Shown here: positions 27,926-36,096 of the stretch, one piece after another
Numbering within the stretch: the first letter of the stretch is position 1
Layout of the letters: each line of letters opens with the position of its first letter
Assembly: GCA_949788275.1 (NCBI GenBank)
Contig: OX460916.1
Location: forward strand, 1,922,001-1,986,000
From: Weeksellaceae bacterium
GTDB taxonomy: Bacteria; Bacteroidota; Bacteroidia; Flavobacteriales; Weeksellaceae
Direction of reading: 5' to 3'
Length of the DNA: 64,000 nt
The notes under the pieces: generated by a model
What the model saw: only the letters and a program-made list of their open reading frames with translations
The model's database searches: none
Told to the model about the DNA's origin: nothing
Translations under genes and position numbers: made by a program

Positions 27926-28629
27926 TTCACTGTATTGCGATAGATGACGAACCGATTGCCTTGAGGCTACTCGCTCAATTTATTGAGCAAGAGGATTCGT
28001 TGGTCTTAAAATCGACATTTATCTCGGCATATTCAGCTTTAAAATACTTGGAGGAACAGCCGATTGATTGTGTGTTTTTAGACATTGAAATGCCCGATCT
28101 TAATGGGGTAGAATTGGTTCAACTCTTTCAAAAAAGAAAAATACAACCCATCATTGTTTTCGTGTCGGCTTATAGCCATTACGCGATTGAAGGTTTTAAA
28201 GTATCGGCTTCCGATTTTTTATTAAAACCCTACAGCAAAGAAGATTTTATGGCTACAGTTCGAAAAGTAAAAAGTGAGCTGTTTCTAAGGCAATTGGCAT
28301 CGAAAGAAGAGGAACAAACGAACAAGATATTTATCAAAGTAGATGCCCGCCAAGTTAAAATTCAATTGGATTCTATTCTCTACATCGAAAGCATGAAAGA
28401 TTATGTAAAAATTTATACCACCGATAGAGCCATCCCTTATATCCCTTTGATGCCATTGAAGAAGATAAAAGCCATGATTGGTACTGAGCATTTTATTCAG
28501 ATTAATCGGTCGCAAATTATTGCAATTGATAAAATGAGTTCCTACGGAAAAACATCGTTAACGATACGGAATAAAGCGTTTCTTGTAAGTGAAAAATACA
28601 AAAAAGATTTCCAAGCTTTGCAACACTAA
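27922..28629 (+). CDS. LytTR-type response regulator
   Basis: The ATG at 27922 overlaps the kinase stop as ATGA and starts the receiver domain directly (MIHCIAIDDEPIALRLL). A frame opening at 27895 would lie inside the kinase gene. The receiver has the phospho-acceptor Asp in VFLDIEMPD (Asp 54). The C-terminal LytTR DNA-binding domain has FIKVDARQVKIQLDSILYIESMKDYVKIY and IQINRSQIIAIDKM. The regulated genes are not evident, and the next genes (DsrE, DoxX) are convergent. Confidence 0.94.
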   Translation: MIHCIAIDDEPIALRLLAQFIEQEDSLVLKSTFISAYSALKYLEEQPIDCVFLDIEMPDLNGVELVQLFQKRKIQPIIVFVSAYSHYAIEGFKVSASDFLLKPYSKEDFMATVRKVKSELFLRQLASKEEEQTNKIFIKVDARQVKIQLDSILYIESMKDYVKIYTTDRAIPYIPLMPLKKIKAMIGTEHFIQINRSQIIAIDKMSSYGKTSLTIRNKAFLVSEKYKKDFQALQH

Positions 28630-28680
28630 CAGGGAAAGCTAAGACCAACCGTTTTTGAAAATCAATTTTGAATAAAAACA

Positions 28681-28735
28681 TCCCATTATTTATTTACGGT
28701 ATCGACTCATAAAATGAAGTAAACAAATAATGGGA
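28681..28735. terminator. Hairpin between convergent two-component and DsrE genes
   Basis: Seventeen-base arms 28681-28697 and 28719-28735 pair with a single G-T wobble. The stem is A+T rich and lies between convergent stop codons at 28629 and 28748. Confidence 0.6.
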
Positions 28736-28747
28736 TTGAACAATTGG

Positions 28748-29191
28748 TTAAAGTGTAATGGTTTTAAAGCCCATTTCTTGAAGACCAAAGATGTATTTAA
28801 AACCATTAGGCGTGGTTTCAACCGATGTTAAATAATCGGTTTTTTTAATGGCAAAATGTTCCATAGCAAATTCACAGGCTACGAGCTTAATACCCAACTT
28901 AGCACTGTTCTCAATAAATGGTTTTAAACTTTCGTCCACAGCTAAATCTTTAACGACTTCACCAATTAAAACGATTTCGAATTGCAATTTTGGATGTTGC
29001 CTTTTCAACTCCTCCCCTGTCATAATAGACGCTTTTAAGTGAGAAGCATTACGCACTAAAATAGCGTATTTACCGTCTTTTTTCACAGCATTCTCAATGG
29101 GATTACCTTGGGTGTTTGTTTGGGCGAGTACGGTTGAGAATGTCGCTGAACCAAAAGCGAGGAATGCGAAGACTAAAAAATGTTTTTTCAT
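28748..29191 (-). CDS. Secreted DsrE-family protein
   Basis: The 147-residue protein has a signal peptide ending STVLAQ. The DsrE/DsrF-like alpha/beta fold follows, with KYAILVRNASHLKASIMTGEELKRQHPKLQFEIVLIGEVV and KLGIKLVACEFAMEHF. The single Cys in LVACEF fits the position of the sulfur-carrier cysteine. DsrE proteins relay sulfur or act on persulfides, and in the periplasm the role is unclear. The DoxX gene is nine bases upstream on the same strand. Confidence 0.85.
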   Translation of the reverse strand: MKKHFLVFAFLAFGSATFSTVLAQTNTQGNPIENAVKKDGKYAILVRNASHLKASIMTGEELKRQHPKLQFEIVLIGEVVKDLAVDESLKPFIENSAKLGIKLVACEFAMEHFAIKKTDYLTSVETTPNGFKYIFGLQEMGFKTITL

Positions 29192-29200
29192 AATTATATA

Positions 29201-29608
29201 TTATCTGTTATAGCATATATATGCTTTAGGATTATTAAGAATAAAGAAAGCTAGACCACCAAATAAAGCGATGTTTTTCCAAAACGGACCATGCATTAAT
29301 CCATTTCCCATTTGAATAGTGATCGTTATTGGAATAAGAACGAGAAAAAGAATACTAGCGGACCAACGCGTCATTAGACCTAATAAAAGGCTACAACCTG
29401 CGATGAATAGTACATAACCTGTGCTGATAGCTAGTCGTATTGGATCACCAAAAAAAACAGCAAATTCATGGTAAGCAGCATTTTCAATCCGTGTGACGAT
29501 TAGATTTGGATCCCAAATATGGGAGACACCTGCCGAAATAAAAATACCACTTAGGCAGATTCGTAAAATTAATATCGATGAAATACTAACATTTATTTCT
29601 TTTTTCAT
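29201..29608 (-). CDS. DoxX-family membrane protein
   Basis: The protein has 135 residues with four membrane helices (ILRICLSGIFISAGVSHI, IRLAISTGYVLFIAGCSLLLGLM, ASILFLVLIPITITIQMG and ALFGGLAFFILN). The pattern FISAGVSHIWDP with a downstream GLM and NGLMHGPFWKN is typical of DoxX/DoxD-like proteins, which act in quinone-linked sulfur or redox chemistry. It is nine bases upstream of a DsrE gene, which supports a shared role in sulfur or thiol chemistry (inference). Confidence 0.85.
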   Translation of the reverse strand: MKKEINVSISSILILRICLSGIFISAGVSHIWDPNLIVTRIENAAYHEFAVFFGDPIRLAISTGYVLFIAGCSLLLGLMTRWSASILFLVLIPITITIQMGNGLMHGPFWKNIALFGGLAFFILNNPKAYICYNR

Positions 29609-29720
29609 TGACGGGTATTTATTTTAACGCAAAGCTAGCCCATATACGATACCTCTATGTAACCTTTGTTACCAAGGCCAACTCAAAAAGATTTTGCTTT
29701 TACAGTGGAGATGTAAACCC

Positions 29721-30284
29721 TTAATGTTTTTTTTGGTAGTGCAAACGGTACTTCTTCTTGGAAAGAGCGATTTTATGATACGTTGGAAGTTGACGTTGTC
29801 CATTAGGATGAAACGCTTCAAACGAGAAAACATGGGAAGTTTCTGCATATTGAAAAAGCGGATGACCTTCGTATCGATCATCATAATCCACCTGAAGATT
29901 CAATTTAGGAGTTTTTATATCTTTAAATCCAGGATGCGATTGAATGGATTGCACTAAACGTTGCCAATCTTTTGGGGAGATAGCCAGATAAAATTGATGC
30001 TCGTAAGGCGACAGAAGAGGCAAGGTTTCGTTGTGACGTATATAAAAGTTATCGTGGAGTTCCATTCCTTGAAGTTGAAGCAAATAATTGGCTTGACGTT
30101 TACTAAATAATTCGTCGTAAAATAAGCTATACCCCATGAGCAAAAACCAGGTAAAGAATATCAACTTCCAACTGTATTTTGCGAGTTTAGAAAAGCCCAA
30201 GTGTGAAAGAAGACCAAAAAAAAAGCGGAATAACAGCAGTAGAAGTGCTAGACATGCAAGTAAAAAGAGGATTAGATTAATCAT
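29721..30284 (-). CDS. Hypothetical membrane-anchored protein, 187 aa
   Basis: I do not recognise the family. Two membrane segments lie near the N-terminus (LILFLLACLALLLLLFRFFFGLL and LIFFTWFLLMGYSLFYD). A soluble domain follows with NYLLQLQGMELHDNFYIRHN and FYLAISPKDWQRLVQSIQSHPGF. It would sit in the inner membrane with a C-terminal domain in the periplasm, if the two-helix reading is right. It ends 112 bp from the DoxX start on the same strand. Confidence 0.65.
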   Translation of the reverse strand: MINLILFLLACLALLLLLFRFFFGLLSHLGFSKLAKYSWKLIFFTWFLLMGYSLFYDELFSKRQANYLLQLQGMELHDNFYIRHNETLPLLSPYEHQFYLAISPKDWQRLVQSIQSHPGFKDIKTPKLNLQVDYDDRYEGHPLFQYAETSHVFSFEAFHPNGQRQLPTYHKIALSKKKYRLHYQKKH

Positions 30285-30567
30285 GCATTGACTTTAAAAA
30301 TGATACAAAAAGAAATAAAAACACATTTGTATGTATTTAATAATCAGTTTATTTGTAAAAATAAATAAAATACCGATTAGCTATTCCATTGTTGATTTTA
30401 TTAAAGAGAGCGATTGAATTGTTATCCCCTAATATGTTAATTATCATTTAAAAAATGTTGGTTTTTTTATGAAAAAAATAACATCTCAAGTCCTTTACAG
30501 TAGAGAGATGGATAATGTTTTAATCGTATTATTACCCTCTACTAAAACAGGTATATAAACTAGCTAT

Positions 30568-32241
30568 ATGAGAAGAATTTTTATTTTTTTACTCTTGGTT
30601 AATACACTTAGTGTCATGGGACAAATAACACTAAGTGGCAAAATAACCAATAAACAAGGTATCCCCTTACCCTATGCCTCGCTAATCATCACAAATTCGA
30701 AAACATCAACCATAAGTGATCATCAAGGAATGTATACATTGACCATTGCTGATGAATTTGTGAACCATTCTTTAATCGTTAGTGCCTTTGGCTATCATGA
30801 TAAAGAACTAAACGCGTATGATTTGAAAGAAAACAACATTGATGATATTGTTTTAGAAGAAGACCCGACAGAAAATTATAATTTAGGTGAAGTAGTCATT
30901 ACTGCTAAGCAATGGAAAAACAAAGTGATTGGTAAGAAAAAAAGACCCATGCTCACCCACGCTATCTTTTTCAACGATAATGCACCAACGATTGAACAAG
31001 GAAGTATTTTTAAAGTTGATACACGCACGAAGTTGAATCAATATAATTTTCATATTATACCTTCTGCCAAGTTTAAACAAATCACGTTAAAATTAAACAT
31101 TTATCAAGTAAAAGATAACCAAATAGATCGTCCCTTACTCGCTGAAAACATCATCTATACAACCTCAACCACGGGATGGCAAACCGTTGATTTAAAAGAT
31201 GCGAAAATTTTAATCAAGGATCAAAATGAAATTGCAATAACCCTCCAATTGGTGGATTACGATAAGTTACCAGAAGAGGAGTTTAATTTTGGGTTATCTT
31301 ATGTGATGAGCCCTTCTAAAAATCTCTTATTCCGATATCAGAATCGGTCTCCTTGGGAGTTTAATAGTGGTAATTTCCTAGCGAATATTCATGTTGATTA
31401 TGAAAAAAACAATACATCTAAGATGAATAAATCTGACGAAGAAGAGATGGATGAAGAAGAATCTGAAGAAATAACATCCCTAGGTTTACGGCAAATATTG
31501 GGGGCTTATAAAGCCGAAAAGGGGAAGAAAGCATCCCGTTTTGGAAAAAATAAAGATGGCCAATTTATCTCCATTGCTAACGCAAAAATGTATTACGAGG
31601 TCTATGGCCAAGGTGAACCCGTAATTCTTTTACACGGAAATGGCGGAAGTATTGTTGAATTCTATCAACAAATACCTACGCTCGCTAAACACTTTCAAGT
31701 TATCGCCGTTGATACAAGAGGACAAGGAAAGAGTACCGACTTATCTTCAGAAGCGTATACCTACGATTTATTTGCCTCTGATATTGGATCACTGATGGAT
31801 CACCTTTCGATAAAAAAAGCCCATATAGTAGGTTGGAGTGATGGTGGAAATACGGGATTATCACTCGCTATTCATCATCCAGAAAAAGTGAATAAATTGG
31901 TCTTAATTGGAGCAAATTTATTTCCTGAAGGGGTTGAACAAAAAGTATTAGCGAATTTTAAAGAGCAGATTGAATTCAATAAAGAGCACGATAATCGATT
32001 ATTTCAGTTACTCCTAGACGAACCCCATTTTACCACGGAACAATTAAAAGCTATTCAATCGAAAACTTTAGTGCTAGCTGGTGAATTCGATGTGATTTTA
32101 CCTGCGCATACCGACCTCATACGTCAATCGATTCCAGAAGCGACAATGCAAATAATTCCCAAGACCACCCATTATTTACTTCAAGAAGCACCGGAAGAGG
32201 TTAATCCGATAGTCCTTGAGTTTTTACAAAAAATGAAGTAG
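30568..32241 (+). CDS. Secreted fusion of carboxypeptidase-like domain and alpha/beta-hydrolase
   Basis: The 557-residue protein has a signal peptide and a CarboxypepD_reg-like domain (TLSGKITNKQGIPLPYASLI, about residues 20-100). A middle beta-rich region (about 110-290) and an acidic linker (DEEEMDEEESEE) follow. The C-terminal alpha/beta-hydrolase has the oxyanion motif LLHGNGG, nucleophile motif GWSDGG (Ser 424), Asp 508 in AGEFD and His 535 in TTHYLL. The complete triad suggests an active esterase or lipase-like enzyme in the periplasm or at the surface. The fusion is unusual. The substrate cannot be inferred. Confidence 0.88.
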   Translation: MRRIFIFLLLVNTLSVMGQITLSGKITNKQGIPLPYASLIITNSKTSTISDHQGMYTLTIADEFVNHSLIVSAFGYHDKELNAYDLKENNIDDIVLEEDPTENYNLGEVVITAKQWKNKVIGKKKRPMLTHAIFFNDNAPTIEQGSIFKVDTRTKLNQYNFHIIPSAKFKQITLKLNIYQVKDNQIDRPLLAENIIYTTSTTGWQTVDLKDAKILIKDQNEIAITLQLVDYDKLPEEEFNFGLSYVMSPSKNLLFRYQNRSPWEFNSGNFLANIHVDYEKNNTSKMNKSDEEEMDEEESEEITSLGLRQILGAYKAEKGKKASRFGKNKDGQFISIANAKMYYEVYGQGEPVILLHGNGGSIVEFYQQIPTLAKHFQVIAVDTRGQGKSTDLSSEAYTYDLFASDIGSLMDHLSIKKAHIVGWSDGGNTGLSLAIHHPEKVNKLVLIGANLFPEGVEQKVLANFKEQIEFNKEHDNRLFQLLLDEPHFTTEQLKAIQSKTLVLAGEFDVILPAHTDLIRQSIPEATMQIIPKTTHYLLQEAPEEVNPIVLEFLQKMK

Positions 32242-32243
32242 AA

Positions 32244-32283
32244 CCTCCCTAAAAGCCACGAAAAATCGTGGCTTTTAGGGAGG
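32244..32283. terminator. Bidirectional hairpin between convergent genes
   Basis: Perfect 18-base arms (32244-32261 and 32266-32283) flank an aaaa loop, three bases after the hydrolase stop and one base before the WG-repeat gene stop codon on the other strand. Confidence 0.85.
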
Positions 32284-33537
32284 CTAATTCGCTTGGATTT
32301 GATATACGGAATCATCTGCTATTAATCGGGCTAACTTCTTTTTCGTTTTAAAATCGTAGAGAAATTTATCACCCTTTTCTACCAAAATAGCTTTATCACC
32401 AAACAGATAAGTGATTCCTTCATAGATAGGTTGAGCAATAATTTCTCCTTTACGGTTAATTAAGCCATCCTGTTTCCATGTATATCCGTATTTAGAGACA
32501 GGTCCACGGTGATAGACTGCAACGTTATTTTTAAAAGCACCAACACTTCCAATGAATGTATTTGGAATAACGATTGTATTATTTAAATCGATATATCCCC
32601 ATTTCCCATCGATAAGAACAGCTGCTAATCCCTCTGAAAAATTATCGGCCTCTTGATATGTACACGGAATGATTAATTTGCCATAGCGATCTATGTAGCC
32701 GATTAATCCATTTTTTTTAACCATGATAGCCTCATCCCGTTGAAAATTTTCAACAGATTCGTAAATTGGTTGTTGAATAATTTTTTGAGATTTTTTATCA
32801 AAAACACCATAGAGATCATTTTGTTTGAAGGTGACAATATGATCGTCATTAAATGTATGTTGAGAATAGTCTAAAACAATTTTTCCTTTTTTAGTCATAA
32901 TAGCCGATTGATCATCCTTATTTACAGTGGCTAAGCCGTAGGAATCAAAATTGCTTGCGTAGGTGAAAATTGGAGGTATAACATATTTATTTTTATGGTT
33001 AACATACCCATACAAACCATTTTTTCGAACAGCATATAAATTTTTTGACGCAGCATTAAAATTATATTCGTTTATCGATTCATAGTCCGTCGGTAGAATT
33101 ATTTTTCCTTTGTGATTAACCACACCATAGCGATCACCTTTTTTAATAATAAAGGTGTTATTCAACGACCGATTGGCAATATATTCATAAATAATTGAAA
33201 GAATGACTTCTCCTTTCATGTTCAATAATCCGTATTTACCGTTTTTAGAAACCAATAGGAGTTGTTCGCTTTCATTGACCTGGATATAGTCATAATCAAA
33301 TGGAATAATCAAGTTTAGATGTTTATCGAACAATCCATACAAATCATTTTTATTGGCGACAATGTGATGGTCTTTTAAAACGTCTAACCCTTGATAAGAT
33401 GGTTGAATAATGATGTTTCCAATACTATCCAATACCCCATACTGATTGTTCTTTTCAAAAACGATGTAAGGTGGTTGACTTTGGGCAAAGATGCTGTTTT
33501 GGAATAATACAAACAGCAGTAATAAACGAATTTTCAT
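32284..33537 (-). CDS. WG-repeat secreted protein
   Basis: The protein has 417 residues. After a signal peptide ending SIFAQ, it is made of repeated WG-type units of about 25-45 residues, each with a Y-G-x-x-[DN/NHK]-x-G-[KN]-[IV]-[IV]-[IL]-P pattern (YGVLDSIGNIIIQPSY, YGLFDKHLNLIIPFDY, YGLLNMKGEVILSIIY, YGVVNHKGKIILPTDY, YGYVNHKNKYVIPPIF, IGYIDRYGKLIIPCTY, WGYIDLNNTIVIPNTF). WG repeats are a common Bacteroidota domain of unknown function, probably structural or ligand-binding. The gene is single and ends at the shared hairpin. Confidence 0.9.
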   Translation of the reverse strand: MKIRLLLLFVLFQNSIFAQSQPPYIVFEKNNQYGVLDSIGNIIIQPSYQGLDVLKDHHIVANKNDLYGLFDKHLNLIIPFDYDYIQVNESEQLLLVSKNGKYGLLNMKGEVILSIIYEYIANRSLNNTFIIKKGDRYGVVNHKGKIILPTDYESINEYNFNAASKNLYAVRKNGLYGYVNHKNKYVIPPIFTYASNFDSYGLATVNKDDQSAIMTKKGKIVLDYSQHTFNDDHIVTFKQNDLYGVFDKKSQKIIQQPIYESVENFQRDEAIMVKKNGLIGYIDRYGKLIIPCTYQEADNFSEGLAAVLIDGKWGYIDLNNTIVIPNTFIGSVGAFKNNVAVYHRGPVSKYGYTWKQDGLINRKGEIIAQPIYEGITYLFGDKAILVEKGDKFLYDFKTKKKLARLIADDSVYQIQAN

Positions 33538-33660
33538 AAGGTAACGATTAAGTGACCAAAGTTAATGAAAAACAGAAGTGAAACAACAAAATCGTCAAGT
33601 TCCTATTCTCTGTAAACAGTCCATAAAATAGAAAAAACAAACTGCTAAAAGATGAAAATT

Positions 33661-34254
33661 TTATAAAGCTATAAAATCGATTTGTTCCTTTCGATTAAAA
33701 ATACCGATACTTTTAAAGCCTCTAAACAAAGGTCCTTTATCGAATATTACACGCGTATGAGAGGGGTGAATTTTATGGCATAATTGCGCATTAGGGAAGT
33801 GTTGCTGATCGTTTTTAAACGATACAAAAACATCGTTTGGATCGAGTAGATCGAGCTCATTTACGGAAATAATTTCAATAGTTTTAGGATCGATAAACAG
33901 CTGTTCATGAATATAATCAAGGGTAACCAATCGTTTATTATGAAGGGCATTACTTTGATTTAAAAAGCGTTTAGATCGTTTTACCATGCGGTAGAGTGAG
34001 CTTATTAGCGGCGGTTGAGAACAAGGTTGTTCGAAAAGGCATTGATCGATAAGACGGAGAGCAGATTGAATCTGGAGCTGACCGTTGGTATGATCGATTA
34101 GATGATGGTAAGTGAAATCGCGTTGAATAAATTGGTCGACGATTTGACGCTGTAATTGTGAACTAATGATCGGTAGGTGTTGATTGATCCAATCGATTAA
34201 TTCAGTACTGGACAGCTCATTAATAGCCGTCGAAATGGGTGTTGAATGAGACAT
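33661..34254 (-). CDS. Hypothetical protein, 197 aa
   Basis: I do not recognise the family. The protein has no signal peptide or membrane helix. The N-terminal third is helical (LSSTELIDWINQHLPIISSQLQRQIVDQFIQRDFTYHHLID). The C-terminal part is mixed (VTLDYIHEQLFIDPKTIEIISVNELDLLDPNDVFVSFKND), ending IFNRKEQIDFIAL. The composition is like that of its neighbours. It stands alone between the WG-repeat gene and the C1q-like gene. Confidence 0.65.
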   Translation of the reverse strand: MSHSTPISTAINELSSTELIDWINQHLPIISSQLQRQIVDQFIQRDFTYHHLIDHTNGQLQIQSALRLIDQCLFEQPCSQPPLISSLYRMVKRSKRFLNQSNALHNKRLVTLDYIHEQLFIDPKTIEIISVNELDLLDPNDVFVSFKNDQQHFPNAQLCHKIHPSHTRVIFDKGPLFRGFKSIGIFNRKEQIDFIAL

Positions 34255-34539
34255 AAATTATTTTTTAGTGCACTTCGCCAAAAAAGAGATAAAAGTGAAC
34301 GTTTATAGTGGACAAAGATCCCATATTCATTGACCACCATAAAGACTTCTTTCGGTTGGTATTGCTGATGCAATTCAAGGTACAATACAAATTTACGTTA
34401 TATTTAATAATTAATTCATTTTTAACAAATTAAAACCTTAAATTAGATTAATAATTTTTTAAGAATAGTTAAATCATTTAATTTTAGGAGGCCTATTTTA
34501 CTATTAATACTACCCATATTAATAACCAAATTAAACTTT

Positions 34540-35247
34540 ATGAAATACTATTTTATTTTATTATCCTTGTTTGTTCTATCAAACGCAAATGCTCAGATAG
34601 GTATTAAGACAGATACCCCTACAGCTGATTTAGATGTGAACGGTAATGCCCGAATTCGGGTTGTTCCCGACAAAACGACTTTTACCGAAGGAGATCGGGT
34701 TTTAATTGTCGATACCGAAGGTAATGTAAGGAAAGCGAATTTAAACGATGTATATCGCCAAGTCTACATTAATAACACGGTATTCTCGGGTATGAAAGTG
34801 AGTAATAAATTACTGGATGTATCCTTAGGCAATAGTACCTATAAATCATTGCTATTAGATGGTGTAGAATTAGGAGATCAGCACTATAATACGACGACTG
34901 GTGCTTATACTGTTCCGGAAGATGGAATTTACAATATTGTCTACTACTTTAAATATGGAACTGGCCTAAGTATTGCTCTCAATGTTTTCAGTCCAGGATC
35001 TGGTATTGGTATTATCAAAGAATCTAATTCTGTTTTTTCGGTATTAGATAATATTGCTTTTGGAGGGGTACATTTGGGAATTGGTCTTGTGGGCGTAGAT
35101 TTAAATCTTTCAGAAGCTATGCTGAATAGAACGTTTAAATTAAACAAAAATGATAAAATCTATCTAGCAGCCTCAAACTCTCTATTAACTGTTTCTTTAC
35201 TATCATCCACCAAAGCAACAGGTCATATTTATAAGATATCGAATTAA
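34540..35247 (+). CDS. Secreted C1q-like protein
   Basis: The 235-residue protein has a signal peptide (ending NANAQ). The N-terminal part (IGIKTDTPTADLDVNGNARIR) is the repeat found in Bacteroidota cell-surface proteins that have an L-D-V-N-G-x-x-R motif. The C-terminal half (VELGDQHYNTTTGAYTVPEDGIYNIVYYF) has the typical start of a C1q/TNF-like jelly roll. Such proteins are probably surface adhesins or shell components. No sorting tail is evident. A terminator follows. Confidence 0.75.
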   Translation: MKYYFILLSLFVLSNANAQIGIKTDTPTADLDVNGNARIRVVPDKTTFTEGDRVLIVDTEGNVRKANLNDVYRQVYINNTVFSGMKVSNKLLDVSLGNSTYKSLLLDGVELGDQHYNTTTGAYTVPEDGIYNIVYYFKYGTGLSIALNVFSPGSGIGIIKESNSVFSVLDNIAFGGVHLGIGLVGVDLNLSEAMLNRTFKLNKNDKIYLAASNSLLTVSLLSSTKATGHIYKISN

Positions 35248-35255
35248 ATTTCATA

Positions 35256-35280
35256 AAAGCCCCACTTGAAGTGGGGCTTT
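35256..35280 (+). terminator. Terminator of C1q-like gene
   Basis: Eleven-base arms (35256-35266, 35270-35280) aaagccccact/agtggggcttt with a three-base loop, eight bases after the stop. The U-run is short (ttt). Confidence 0.85.
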
Positions 35281-35369
35281 CGGTTTTAGTTGATTTTTAA
35301 GTTTTCTTTTTTATGATGCGATTCAGCCGTTGAATACCTTGTCTGTGAATGAAATTTAAGTCGGATTTT

Positions 35370-35482
35370 GCGCTAGGGATAGCAGTGGAAATCTTTTGTT
35401 GGGCACTTCTTTTATTTCCGTATAATTACTACAATGGCCCAACAAAAATTGGGAACGGATAGCCCGACCGATAGGGAGCGCC
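35370..35482 (+). repeat. Dispersed repeat copy 4
   Basis: It reads gcgctagggatagcagtgga, an inner stem (ttttgttgggc ... gcccaacaaaa) and a tail ggatagcccgaccgatagggagcgcc. The tail belongs to the subtype ending with the gata mini-loop, as in copies 1 and 2. It lies between the C1q-like gene and DinB and upstream of the DinB promoter. Confidence 0.8.
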
Positions 35483-35522
35483 ATATTAAAATTAATTTAT
35501 TTTTTTATTTATTTTTATCTAC

Positions 35523-35538
35523 TGACAACCTGTTGTCA
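35523..35538. promoter_or_regulatory. Perfect 16-bp palindromic operator candidate
   Basis: TGACAAC CT GTTGTCA is a perfect inverted repeat of seven-base arms. It lies 11 bases upstream of the TAGCTTTG -7 box of the DinB gene and so covers the -33 region. The convergent WYL regulator gene (36093-37052) is a candidate for the protein that binds here. Confidence 0.6.
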
Positions 35539-35549
35539 CCGCTTGCATA

Positions 35550-35557
35550 TAGCTTTG
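35550..35557 (+). promoter_or_regulatory. -7 promoter box TAGCTTTG for DinB gene
   Basis: It matches the TAnnTTTG consensus of the Bacteroidota housekeeping sigma factor, 18 bases upstream of the ATG at 35575. The -33 region falls inside the palindrome at 35523-35538. Confidence 0.6.
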
Positions 35558-35574
35558 TTAAAAATGAATAAACG

Positions 35575-36048
35575 ATGAATACAAAGAATTTTATGAGTGG
35601 TGAACAATTGTTAGCCCATTGGCAAGGACACCGTAAGGTAACCCGACGAACCATTGAAGCTTTCCCCGAGCAAGAATTGTATCAGTTTTCCATAGGGGGT
35701 ATGCGCCCTTTTTCTGAGATGGTGATTGAATTGCTCAATATTGGAGGGCAGGCTTTAAAAATGATTGTTGAAAACTCGACCGATAAAAATGGTGGTGAGG
35801 AAATTCAACCGACAACGAAGTTGGAAATCCTCGCAGCATGGGATGAACAAACGGACGTGATAAATTCGTATTTTGTTTCGTTATCTGAAGAGCGTTTTCA
35901 GGAAACATTCAACTTATATGGCGAATATAATTTCCCGATTTACCAGAACATCTTATACTTTATTGATAATGAGATCCATCATCGTGCACAAGGTTTTGTG
36001 TATTTACGTGCTTTAGGAATAGCTCCTCCTTTCTTTTGGGAGCTTTAA
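35575..36048 (+). CDS. DinB-family (DfrA-type helix bundle) protein
   Basis: The 157-residue four-helix-bundle protein has the pattern SGEQLLAHWQGHRKVTRRTIEAFPEQELYQFSIGGMRPFSEMVIELLN and later IDNEIHHRAQGFVYLRALGIAPP. These correspond to the DinB metal-site helices, with a His from each of two helices (the first His is at HWQGHR, the second at EIHHRAQ). DinB proteins may act as thiol-dependent transferases or hydrolases; the substrate is unknown. A WYL regulator is convergent downstream, a pairing also seen in other bacteria. Confidence 0.88.
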   Translation: MNTKNFMSGEQLLAHWQGHRKVTRRTIEAFPEQELYQFSIGGMRPFSEMVIELLNIGGQALKMIVENSTDKNGGEEIQPTTKLEILAAWDEQTDVINSYFVSLSEERFQETFNLYGEYNFPIYQNILYFIDNEIHHRAQGFVYLRALGIAPPFFWEL

Positions 36049-36063
36049 TAAAGTTGTTTAAAA

Positions 36064-36096
36064 ATAACCCCTTTGTTGTATAGGCAAAGGGGTTAT
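36064..36096. terminator. Hairpin shared by convergent DinB and WYL genes
   Basis: Arms ataacccctttg (36064-36075) and caaaggggttat (36085-36096) form a perfect 12-base stem. It overlaps the last bases of the WYL gene, so it can serve both strands. Confidence 0.85.

Noticed and set aside
34197-34385. A 62-codon minus-strand ORF upstream of the 197-aa gene.
   Set aside because: It starts with TTG, overlaps the next gene by 58 bases in another frame, and has no recognisable domain. It could be an N-terminal fragment of a broken gene, but there is no support.
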